Of a stretch of 6,691 nucleotides of DNA, positions 1 to 5,345 are shown one piece after another (within the stretch, counting starts at the first letter, position 1; every line of letters begins with the position of its first letter). The stretch is from Rhodocyclales bacterium. Lineage in GTDB: Bacteria; Pseudomonadota; Gammaproteobacteria; Burkholderiales; Rhodocyclaceae. Made by a program: the position numbers and the translations under genes. The notes under the pieces were generated by a model. That model was not told the origin of the DNA and ran no database searches. It worked only from the letters and a program-made list of their open reading frames with translations. The DNA lies in NCBI GenBank assembly GCA_021413665.1, contig JAIOPW010000114.1:1-6691 (forward strand). The letters run 5' to 3'.

Positions 1-1452
1 GACACCTTCGGCAAGCATGTCCTTGAAGCGGAACACGCCGGCATGCGTCTGCATGGTGCGCTGCATGGACAAGCGCGTCTCATGTACGTCGGCGCCGTCT
101 TTCTGATGATTGAGGCGATCGAGCCGCGCAAGAGTCTTGTCGATGGCTTCCTGCGGTAGCGGTTTGTGCGCCTTGACGTTGCCGCGGAGGTCGTTCACCG
201 CCGTTTCGCCAGCCGACTTGCCGAACACCAGAAGATCGAGCAGGGAATTGGTGCCGAGGCGGTTGGCGCCATGCACTGACGCGCAGGCACACTCGCCGGC
301 CGCGTAGAAGCCCGGCACCGGCGTGCTCTGGTTGCCTGCCTGCGGCACGACCACCTGGCCGTGGTAGTTGGTCGGAATGCCACCCATCTGGTAATGACAG
401 GTCGGTACCACCGGCAAGGGTTCCTTGAGGCAATCGACGCCGGCGAACTGGATGCCGATTTCATGGATGCCCGGCAGGCGCTTCATGATGGTCGCGGGTG
501 GCAGGTGGGTGATGTCGAGCAGTACGTAATCCTTGTTCGGCCCGCAGCCGCGACCTTCGTTGATTTCGGTGGTCATTGCGCGCGACACGACATCGCGCGA
601 CGCCAGATCCTTGGCATTCGGCGCATAGCGCTCCATGAAGCGCTCGCCGGCCGAGTTGCGCAGGATGCCGCCTTCGCCGCGCACGCCTTCGGTAATCAGC
701 ACCCCGGCACCGGCTACGCCGGTCGGATGGAACTGCCAGAACTCCATGTCTTCCAATGGAATGCCGGCGCGGGCGGCCATGCCGACGCCGTCGCCGGTGT
801 TGATGAAGGCGTTGGTCGAAGAGTAATAGATGCGTCCCGCGCCGCCGGTGGCGAAAATCGTCGCCTTGGCATGGAAGACGACGATTTCGCCGGTTTCCAT
901 GTCCATGGCGGTAACGCCGAGAACCTCGCCCTCGGCGTCGCGCACCAGATCGAGGGCCTGCCATTCGACGAAGAACTGCGTATTGACCTTTATGTTGCGC
1001 TGGTACATCGCATGCAGCATGGCGTGGCCGGTGCGGTCCGCCGCGGCGCATGAGCGGCGCACCGGCTTCTCGCCGAAATTCGACATGTGGCCGCCAAAGG
1101 GACGCTGGTAGATATTGCCGTTGTCGAGGCGGTCGAAAGGCATGCCGTAGTGCTCGAGTTCGACGACGACTTCATTGGCCTTGCGGCACATGAATTCAAT
1201 CGCGTCCTGATCACCGAGCCAGTCCGAACCCTTTACTGTGTCGTACATGTGCCAGTGCCAGTGATCCTCTTCGGAATTGCCCAGGCTGGCGGCGACGCCG
1301 CCTTGCGCCGCCACGGTATGCGAGCGGGTCGGGAAGACCTTGGTCAGCACCGCGGTCTTGAAACCGGCTTCGGAGAGCTGGATTGCGGCGCGCAGGCCAG
1401 CACCGCCAGCGCCGACGATGACCGCATCGAATTTGCGTACGGTATAAGTCAC
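1..1452 (-). CDS. sdhA: Succinate dehydrogenase flavoprotein subunit SdhA (3' end cut by window edge)
   Basis: This is the catalytic FAD subunit of succinate dehydrogenase (respiratory complex II). It oxidises succinate to fumarate on the cytoplasmic face of the membrane and passes electrons to SdhB. The visible 484 codons lack roughly the last 100 residues of a normal protein of about 590. The N-terminus has the dinucleotide-binding loop GAGGAG (residues 14-19). TRSHTVAAQGG follows, with His45 as the expected covalent FAD attachment site. Active-site residues known from the family are all present: His242 (FHPTG), Thr244, Arg286, His353 (TCHYQMGG) and Arg398 (GANRLGTNS). The start is a GTG at 1452, chosen because GGAGA (1465-1461) lies 8 nt upstream. 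A second in-frame GTG at 1458 overlaps the sdhD stop but sits too close to that site. The gene follows sdhD directly and is translated from the same message. The frame is open throughout, with no sign of damage. Confidence 0.97.
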   Translation of the reverse strand, partial: MTYTVRKFDAVIVGAGGAGLRAAIQLSEAGFKTAVLTKVFPTRSHTVAAQGGVAASLGNSEEDHWHWHMYDTVKGSDWLGDQDAIEFMCRKANEVVVELEHYGMPFDRLDNGNIYQRPFGGHMSNFGEKPVRRSCAAADRTGHAMLHAMYQRNIKVNTQFFVEWQALDLVRDAEGEVLGVTAMDMETGEIVVFHAKATIFATGGAGRIYYSSTNAFINTGDGVGMAARAGIPLEDMEFWQFHPTGVAGAGVLITEGVRGEGGILRNSAGERFMERYAPNAKDLASRDVVSRAMTTEINEGRGCGPNKDYVLLDITHLPPATIMKRLPGIHEIGIQFAGVDCLKEPLPVVPTCHYQMGGIPTNYHGQVVVPQAGNQSTPVPGFYAAGECACASVHGANRLGTNSLLDLLVFGKSAGETAVNDLRGNVKAHKPLPQEAIDKTLARLDRLNHQKDGADVHETRLSMQRTMQTHAGVFRFKDMLAEGV

Positions 1453-1454
1453 TA

Positions 1455-1799
1455 TCACAGTCTCCAGATGATCTGTACGGCCCAGCCGGCGTAACCGACG
1501 AGAGCGAAGAGCGTCAGCACGTGCAGGATGACGCGGACCGCTGCCGAATTGAGGTAGTCCATCCAGATATCCCTGACCCCGACCCAGGCGTGATAGCAGA
1601 GACTGAGGATAAAGAGGAAGCTGATGAAACGGATCAGGCCATTGGCCATGAAGGCTTGCCAGGCTTCACGCGAGGCCGCGGCACCACCGAGGATCGCAGC
1701 AAATATGACCAAGGTATAGGCCGCCATGAAGACGCCCGTGATGCGCTGGGCCAGCCAGTCCATCAGGCCGTAATGTGCTCCGACAACAATGCGTTTCAT
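1455..1799 (-). CDS. sdhD: Succinate dehydrogenase membrane anchor subunit SdhD
   Basis: This is the small cytochrome b556 membrane anchor of complex II (114 aa, normal length). Together with SdhC it binds heme b and forms the ubiquinone site. Three hydrophobic segments are visible, at about residues 20-40, 55-77 and 86-110. The family signature YHAWVGVRDIWMDY spans residues 69-82. His70 matches the position before AW of the E. coli heme-site histidine, and Asp81-Tyr82 matches the DY pair whose tyrosine contacts quinone. The ATG at 1799 follows the sdhC stop by one nucleotide. GGGAG (1813-1809), inside the end of sdhC, gives a ribosome site 9 nt upstream. The stop TGA (1457-1455) lies two nucleotides before the chosen sdhA start, which indicates translational coupling. 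Confidence 0.95.
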   Translation of the reverse strand: MKRIVVGAHYGLMDWLAQRITGVFMAAYTLVIFAAILGGAAASREAWQAFMANGLIRFISFLFILSLCYHAWVGVRDIWMDYLNSAAVRVILHVLTLFALVGYAGWAVQIIWRL

Positions 1800-1800
1800 G

Positions 1801-2196
1801 TCAGTAAGCTCCCAACAGCTTGAGTCCGAAGATCAGCGTCAGGGTCAGGCTGACTGCCATCACGGCAATCGCCGAGGCGTGGGCCTGCGGCTTTTCGACG
1901 CCGACGTGGATGTCGATCAGCAGAATGCGAATGCCCATGCAGAAGTGGTGCAGGAAGGCCCAGATCAGGCCCAGCAGGATCAGCTTGACCAGCAGACTGC
2001 CCGTCAACGCCGCGAACAGCGCCGAACCCTGCTGCGTCGAATCGAGGGAAAGCTGAAGCAGCCAGATCAGCAGTGGCAGCATCAGGAACAGCCCGGCGCC
2101 GCTGACACGGTGCAATATCGACGCATATCCGGCAAGCGGCAGCCTGATTTCGTGCAGCGCCAAGTATTTCGGACGCGGTTTGGTCATCTCTGGCAT
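1801..2196 (-). CDS. sdhC: Succinate dehydrogenase cytochrome b556 subunit SdhC
   Basis: This is the larger membrane anchor of complex II (131 aa from the chosen start) and the first gene of the sdhCDA run. The motif RPKYLALHEIRLPLAGYASI is followed by LHRVSG, which carries the quinone-site residues Ser26 and Arg30. His84 in HFCMGIR is the expected axial heme ligand, and Asp95 (LLIDIH) is the conserved acidic residue after it. Three hydrophobic segments fall at about residues 33-50, 64-86 and 107-129. An in-frame ATG at 2238 would add 14 residues unlike the family and would lie upstream of the predicted transcription start. The ATG at 2196 is preferred because GGAGAA (2210-2205) lies 8 nt upstream. 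A third ATG at 2187 (MTKPRP) has no well-placed ribosome site but cannot be excluded. Confidence 0.95.
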   Translation of the reverse strand: MPEMTKPRPKYLALHEIRLPLAGYASILHRVSGAGLFLMLPLLIWLLQLSLDSTQQGSALFAALTGSLLVKLILLGLIWAFLHHFCMGIRILLIDIHVGVEKPQAHASAIAVMAVSLTLTLIFGLKLLGAY

Positions 2197-2203
2197 AAGC
2201 CTG

Positions 2204-2210
2204 TTTCTCC
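2204..2210 (-). promoter_or_regulatory. Ribosome binding site deciding the sdhC start
   Basis: Read on the minus strand this is GGAGAAA, ending 7 nt before the ATG at 2196. It supports that ATG over the in-frame upstream ATG at 2238 (which would place this site inside the coding region) and over the downstream ATG at 2187. Confidence 0.7.
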
Positions 2211-2226
2211 AAATTTGATGCGGCGC

Positions 2227-2255
2227 ACTATAAGTCAATCCAACTCATCTGAAAA
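2227..2255 (-). promoter_or_regulatory. Candidate sigma70 promoter for sdhCDA
   Basis: On the minus strand a -35-like TTTTCA (2255-2250) and a -10-like TATAGT (2232-2227) are separated by 17 nt. The -10 element matches the consensus at 5 of 6 positions and the -35 at 4 of 6. Transcription would start near 2220, giving a short leader of about 24 nt that contains the sdhC ribosome site. The element lies between the regulator gene and sdhC, so sdh may be transcribed separately from the regulator as well as by readthrough. This rests on consensus matching only. Confidence 0.5.
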
Positions 2256-2272
2256 CAAATTTAATGCGATCC

Positions 2273-3067
2273 CTAGCCAAGCTCATTGAAATAGCAGTGC
2301 TCGTTGGTTGCGTAAAGCCCACGCCGCCACTCGACCGGCTTGTCGCCGTAAGAAAAACTGACGCGCTCGACCGACAGTAGAGGGCTACCTTCGGCCACAT
2401 GCAGCAGCTCGGCGCTGGCCCGGTCGGCCGGGACTGCGCGCAGGCGCTCCTCGGCGCGGATCATGCGGATGCCGAACTTGCTTTCAAAGAAGCTGTAGAG
2501 CGAGCCATGGAAGTCGCGCAACATTTCCAGCGTCACCGTGCCGAAGATCGCTCCCGGCAGGTAAATTTCGTCCACCACCACCGGCTTGCCGGCAAATTGC
2601 AGAAGCCGGCGCACGATGTTGATTGGATCGCCGATGTTCAGTTCGAGCATGCGCGCCACTTCGGGACCCGCCTTGGCCCGCCAGCATTCGAGCGGAATGC
2701 TCTGCGCCTGCTCGATCCCGCCTGTCAGCGGCACCAACCGCAAGAAGCGGAAGAATGCGCGCGGGTCATCGTGGGAGGCAACGAACGTTCCCTTGCCCTG
2801 CCTCCGCACCAGGAGATTCTCGGCCGACATCTCGTCGATGGCCTTGCGTACCGTGCCTTGGCTGACGCTGAATCGCGTAGCAAGTTCCGACTCGCTGGGT
2901 ATCGCTTCACCCGGACGCCACTCGCCGGATTCAAGTCGCTGCAGCAGCAGACTCTTGATCTGGCGATACAAGGGACTGAATGTCGGCGATGACGCCGCGC
3001 CCTGGGAAGTCCCTTTTGGCGACACGGTAGGATCAGGCATGGGGCGAATTTGAACATATTTTTCCAT
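2273..3067 (-). CDS. GntR/HutC-family transcriptional regulator with UTRA domain, linked to TCA genes
   Basis: This is a 264-aa DNA-binding regulator. An unconserved N-terminal tail (about residues 1-30) precedes a GntR-type winged helix-turn-helix at about residues 32-97. Recognisable pieces are PLYRQIKSLLLQRLESGEW, PGEAIPSESELATRF, the recognition-helix region SVSQGTVRKAIDEM (67-80) and the wing RRQGKGTFVA (88-97). The rest (about 115-262) fits the UTRA ligand-binding domain of the HutC subfamily, including VVVDEIYLP, RAEERLRAVPA and the C-terminal VEWRRGLYATNEHCYF. Proteins of this type usually bind palindromes as dimers and respond to a small metabolite. The ligand is not readable here; an organic acid or CoA ester of the TCA cycle is an inference from context. 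The ATG at 3067 is chosen because it precedes the whole reading frame; its ribosome site is weak (GGACGG). The palindrome at 3082-3111 sits just upstream, so autoregulation is likely. A small exact gene name would be a guess. Confidence 0.9.
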   Translation of the reverse strand: MEKYVQIRPMPDPTVSPKGTSQGAASSPTFSPLYRQIKSLLLQRLESGEWRPGEAIPSESELATRFSVSQGTVRKAIDEMSAENLLVRRQGKGTFVASHDDPRAFFRFLRLVPLTGGIEQAQSIPLECWRAKAGPEVARMLELNIGDPINIVRRLLQFAGKPVVVDEIYLPGAIFGTVTLEMLRDFHGSLYSFFESKFGIRMIRAEERLRAVPADRASAELLHVAEGSPLLSVERVSFSYGDKPVEWRRGLYATNEHCYFNELG

Positions 3068-3081
3068 AGCCGTCCAGAGGA

Positions 3082-3111
3082 TGTCTTATATCTTATATAA
3101 GATAACAGACA
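3082..3111. promoter_or_regulatory. 30-bp near-perfect palindrome, probable GntR operator
   Basis: The core TATCTTATATAAGATA (3089-3104) is a perfect 16-bp palindrome. After a two-pair mismatch on each side (3087-3088 with 3105-3106), the symmetry resumes with TGTCT (3082-3086) and AGACA (3107-3111), so 13 of 15 pairs match around one centre. It contains three copies of a 7-bp half-site: TCTTATA at 3084-3090 and 3091-3097, and the inverse TATAAGA at 3096-3102. It begins 15 bp upstream of the regulator's start codon and ends 4 bp before the -35 box of the mdh promoter. Dimeric GntR/HutC proteins commonly bind AT-rich palindromes of this kind. Assigning it to the adjacent regulator is an inference from position. 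It very probably overlaps the regulator's own promoter. Confidence 0.75.
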
Positions 3112-3115
3112 GATA

Positions 3116-3144
3116 TTGACACGGCGCAGCACAGGAACTAACAT
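3116..3144 (+). promoter_or_regulatory. Strong sigma70-like promoter for mdh operon
   Basis: A perfect -35 hexamer TTGACA (3116-3121) is followed after exactly 17 bp by TAACAT (3139-3144), which keeps the key T, A and final A, T of the -10 consensus. Transcription would begin near 3151, leaving a leader of about 112 nt before mdh. I saw no strong hairpin or riboswitch in that leader. The operator-like palindrome lies just upstream of the -35. Confidence 0.7.
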
Positions 3145-3262
3145 TCCGTACCGTGCTCGTGTCGTATCATGAGGGATTGGCCGCTACGCGCCGCCCTGTC
3201 CGATCAGCCAGCCTTTAAGCAGTCTTGTCCAATCGATTCAAACTGATACAGGAGTTCTACAA

Positions 3263-4252
3263 ATGGCAAAAGCCCCCGTTCGAGTTGCAGTGACCGGCGC
3301 TGCCGGACAAATCGGTTACGCCGCAATCTTCCGCATTGCTGCGGGCGACATGCTGGGAAAGGATCAACCAGTGATCCTTCAACTGCTCGAGCATCCCTCC
3401 GAAAAGCCTCAGGCGGCACTCAAGGGCGTGATGATGGAACTCGACGATTGCGCCTTCCCACTGCTCGCCGGCGTCATCGGCACGGGCGATGCAAGGGTTG
3501 CTTTCAAAGACGCCGACTATGCGCTGTTGATCGGTGCCAAGCCCCGCGGCCCGGGCATGGAGCGCAAGGATTTGCTGATGGACAACGCCAAGATCTTCAT
3601 CGAGCAGGGCGGTGCCCTGAACGACGTCGCTTCGCGCAACGTCAAGGTCCTGGTGGTCGGCAACCCCGCCAACACCAACGCCTACATCGCCATGAAGTCG
3701 GCCAAGAGCCTGCCGGCCAAGAACTTCACTGCCATGCTGCGCCTGGACCATAACCGCGCCGTGTCGCAACTTGCCACCCGCACCGGCAAGTCGGTCAATG
3801 ACATCGAAAAGATGATCGTCTGGGGCAACCACTCGCCCACGATGTACCCGGACGTCCGCTTCTGCACCGTGGCCGGCACCGCCGCCCCCGCGGCCATCAA
3901 TGATGAAGCCTGGTACAAGAACGAATACATCCCAACCGTCGGCAAGCGCGGCGCCGCCATCATCGCCGCCCGCGGCGCATCTTCCGCTGCTTCGGCCGCA
4001 AATGCCGCGATCGACCACATGCGCGACTGGGCTCTCGGCACCAAGGGCAAGTGGGTCACCATGGGCGTTCCCTCGGATGGCTCCTACGGCATCCCCAAGG
4101 ACGTCATCTACGGCGTTCCGGTTACCTGCGAGAACGGTGAGTACAAGCGCGTTGAAGGCCTGGCCATCGACGAGTACTCGCGCACGATGATGGACAAGAC
4201 GCTCGCCGAACTGCAGGAAGAACAAGCCGGCGTCGCCAGCCTTCTCGGCTGA
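3263..4252 (+). CDS. mdh: Malate dehydrogenase (NAD-dependent, type 2 family)
   Basis: This cytoplasmic TCA enzyme oxidises malate to oxaloacetate with NAD+. It has 329 aa, the usual length for the family (about 325-330). The Rossmann loop TGAAGQIGY (residues 11-19) binds NAD, and LLEHP (41-45) supplies the glutamate typical of NAD-preferring members. Substrate-binding Arg95 and Arg101 are in GAKPRGPGMERKDLL, and Asn134 is in VVGNPANTN. The catalytic pair is Asp162 (LDHNRA, with Arg165 for substrate binding) and His190 (WGNHSPTMYPD). AGGAG (3250-3254) lies 8 nt before the ATG. It is the first gene after the strong promoter at 3116-3144 and is followed after 34 nt by the lyase gene, probably in one operon. 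This MDH type resembles cytosolic eukaryotic and many betaproteobacterial enzymes rather than the short E. coli type. Confidence 0.97.
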   Translation: MAKAPVRVAVTGAAGQIGYAAIFRIAAGDMLGKDQPVILQLLEHPSEKPQAALKGVMMELDDCAFPLLAGVIGTGDARVAFKDADYALLIGAKPRGPGMERKDLLMDNAKIFIEQGGALNDVASRNVKVLVVGNPANTNAYIAMKSAKSLPAKNFTAMLRLDHNRAVSQLATRTGKSVNDIEKMIVWGNHSPTMYPDVRFCTVAGTAAPAAINDEAWYKNEYIPTVGKRGAAIIAARGASSAASAANAAIDHMRDWALGTKGKWVTMGVPSDGSYGIPKDVIYGVPVTCENGEYKRVEGLAIDEYSRTMMDKTLAELQEEQAGVASLLG

Positions 4253-4262
4253 TGACGGACGC

Positions 4263-4308
4263 CAGGATGGAGCGGAGCACGCACTCGTGAGCCTTCCACT
4301 CCATCCTG
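4263..4308 (+). promoter_or_regulatory. Potential hairpin enclosing the ribosome site and GTG start of the lyase gene
   Basis: CAGGATGGAG (4263-4272) and CTCCATCCTG (4299-4308) are perfect 10-bp inverse complements separated by 26 nt. The loop holds the ribosome site GGAG (4274-4277) and the GTG start (4287-4289). Inside it a smaller CACG/CGTG pairing (4278-4281 with 4286-4289) would cover the start codon itself. There is no run of T after the stem, so it is not an intrinsic terminator. A role in setting lyase translation relative to mdh is inferred from position. Confidence 0.45.
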
Positions 4309-5324
4309 CCGCCGTTCTGTACCACGGGGCCAAGCCCTTCCCGGCGCTCGCCGCCTGCGAGCACTTTGCCGGTTCGGAAAAGAACATTCGCAAAGCGCTC
4401 CAATTGCAATCCGAACTGCTGATCGACGAACGCCCGATCTTCGACGTCACCGCCGACTGCGAGGATGGCGCTCCGGCCGGCCGCGAGGCCGAACATGCGG
4501 CGATGATCGCCGACCTGCTGCGGGACCCGGCAAATCACCGCAAACGACTCGGTGTCCGCATCCACGATGTGACCCATCCGCATTGGCGAGAAGACCTGCG
4601 AATCATCGTTGGTCGTGCCGGCCAACAGTTGCCGTATCTCGTGCTGCCCAAGGTTGCAAACGCCGACGACGCATTGACCCAGATAGTCGCCCTCGACGAA
4701 GTGCGGGCGCTCCACAACATCGAGCGCGAAATTCCTGTCCATGTGCTGATCGAAACGCCGGGCGCGTTGCACGAGGTGTGGCAGATTGCGGCCCTGCCCC
4801 ATGTCGAATCCATCGACTTTGGCCTGATGGATTTCGTCAGCGCCCATCACGGCGCAATTCCCGGCAGCGCGATGCGTTCGCCGGGACAGTTTTCGCATCC
4901 GTTGATTGCTCGCGCCAAATGCGAAATCGCCGCCGCTGCGCTGGGCAATGGCGTCGTTCCGGTCCACAACGTGACCACGGAGCTCAACGATCCCGACATT
5001 GTGCGCGAGGACGCGCGCCGCGCCCGCAGCGAGTTCGGCTTCCTGCGCATGTGGAGCATCCATCCACGCCAGATCCAGCCGATCGTCGAAGCCATGCGCC
5101 CCGATTTTGCCGAAGTGACCGAAGCCGCCGGCATCCTGCTCGCTGCGCAGAATTCCCACTGGGGACCGATCGCGTGGGAAGGCAAGCTGCACGATCGTGC
5201 TTCCTATCGTTATTACTGGGAGTTGCTGAGCCGGGCTCACGCCACGGGAGCCGATTTGCCACCCGAAGCCCGCGACCGTTTTTTTCGCCCTGCCGCGCCT
5301 GTTTCCAACACCGTTTCCCACTGA
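4287..5324 (+). CDS. HpcH/HpaI aldolase / citrate lyase beta-subunit family protein (CoA-ester lyase-like)
   Basis: This is a 345-aa member of the CitE / malyl-CoA lyase superfamily: TIM-barrel, Mg2+-dependent enzymes that cleave or form C-C bonds in CoA thioesters such as malyl-, citramalyl- or citryl-CoA. Supporting motifs are DCEDGAPAG (57-65), Arg91 in GVRIHD, YLVLPKV (117-123), the metal-ligand glutamate in LIETPGALHEV (Glu156), the acidic residue in DFGLMDF (Asp182) and SIHPRQI (257-263). It is longer than typical CitE (about 300 aa). The family's common RVN motif reads RIH here, and the region after the metal aspartate is FVSAHHG. No citrate lyase alpha or acyl-carrier subunit gene is in the window, so it is unlikely to work as a classical citrate lyase subunit. 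The start is GTG, with GGAG (4274-4277) 9 nt upstream. It lies between mdh and acnB, implying a role around the TCA cycle. The exact substrate is not assignable. Confidence 0.85.
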   Translation: MSLPLHPAAVLYHGAKPFPALAACEHFAGSEKNIRKALQLQSELLIDERPIFDVTADCEDGAPAGREAEHAAMIADLLRDPANHRKRLGVRIHDVTHPHWREDLRIIVGRAGQQLPYLVLPKVANADDALTQIVALDEVRALHNIEREIPVHVLIETPGALHEVWQIAALPHVESIDFGLMDFVSAHHGAIPGSAMRSPGQFSHPLIARAKCEIAAAALGNGVVPVHNVTTELNDPDIVREDARRARSEFGFLRMWSIHPRQIQPIVEAMRPDFAEVTEAAGILLAAQNSHWGPIAWEGKLHDRASYRYYWELLSRAHATGADLPPEARDRFFRPAAPVSNTVSH

Positions 5325-5345
5325 TCCCAACAAGAGGACCTCATC

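Noticed and set aside
361..1053. 230-codon plus-strand open frame opposite sdhA
   Set aside because: It lies wholly antisense to the well-conserved sdhA, with composition typical of a shadow frame and no ribosome site that stands out.
2197..2272. Search for a terminator between the regulator gene and sdhC
   Set aside because: No GC-rich inverted repeat followed by T residues is visible on the minus strand, so readthrough from the regulator into sdhCDA remains possible.
3175..3234. Possible leader structure upstream of mdh (GATTGG at 3175-3180 pairing with CCAATC at 3229-3234)
   Set aside because: Only six pairs across a 48-nt loop, with no further supporting stem and no resemblance to a riboswitch I know. 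It is likely to be chance.
3257..4450. 397-codon minus-strand open frame opposite mdh
   Set aside because: It mirrors the mdh coding frame, has no family resemblance and spans the mdh-lyase junction. The mdh product has all its catalytic residues, so this is a shadow frame.
5279..5285. Run of seven T near the 3' end of the lyase gene, as a possible slippage site or terminator
   Set aside because: It reads in frame as Arg-Phe-Phe, no stable GC-rich stem precedes it, and the frame continues to a normal stop just before acnB. Slippage cannot be judged from sequence alone.
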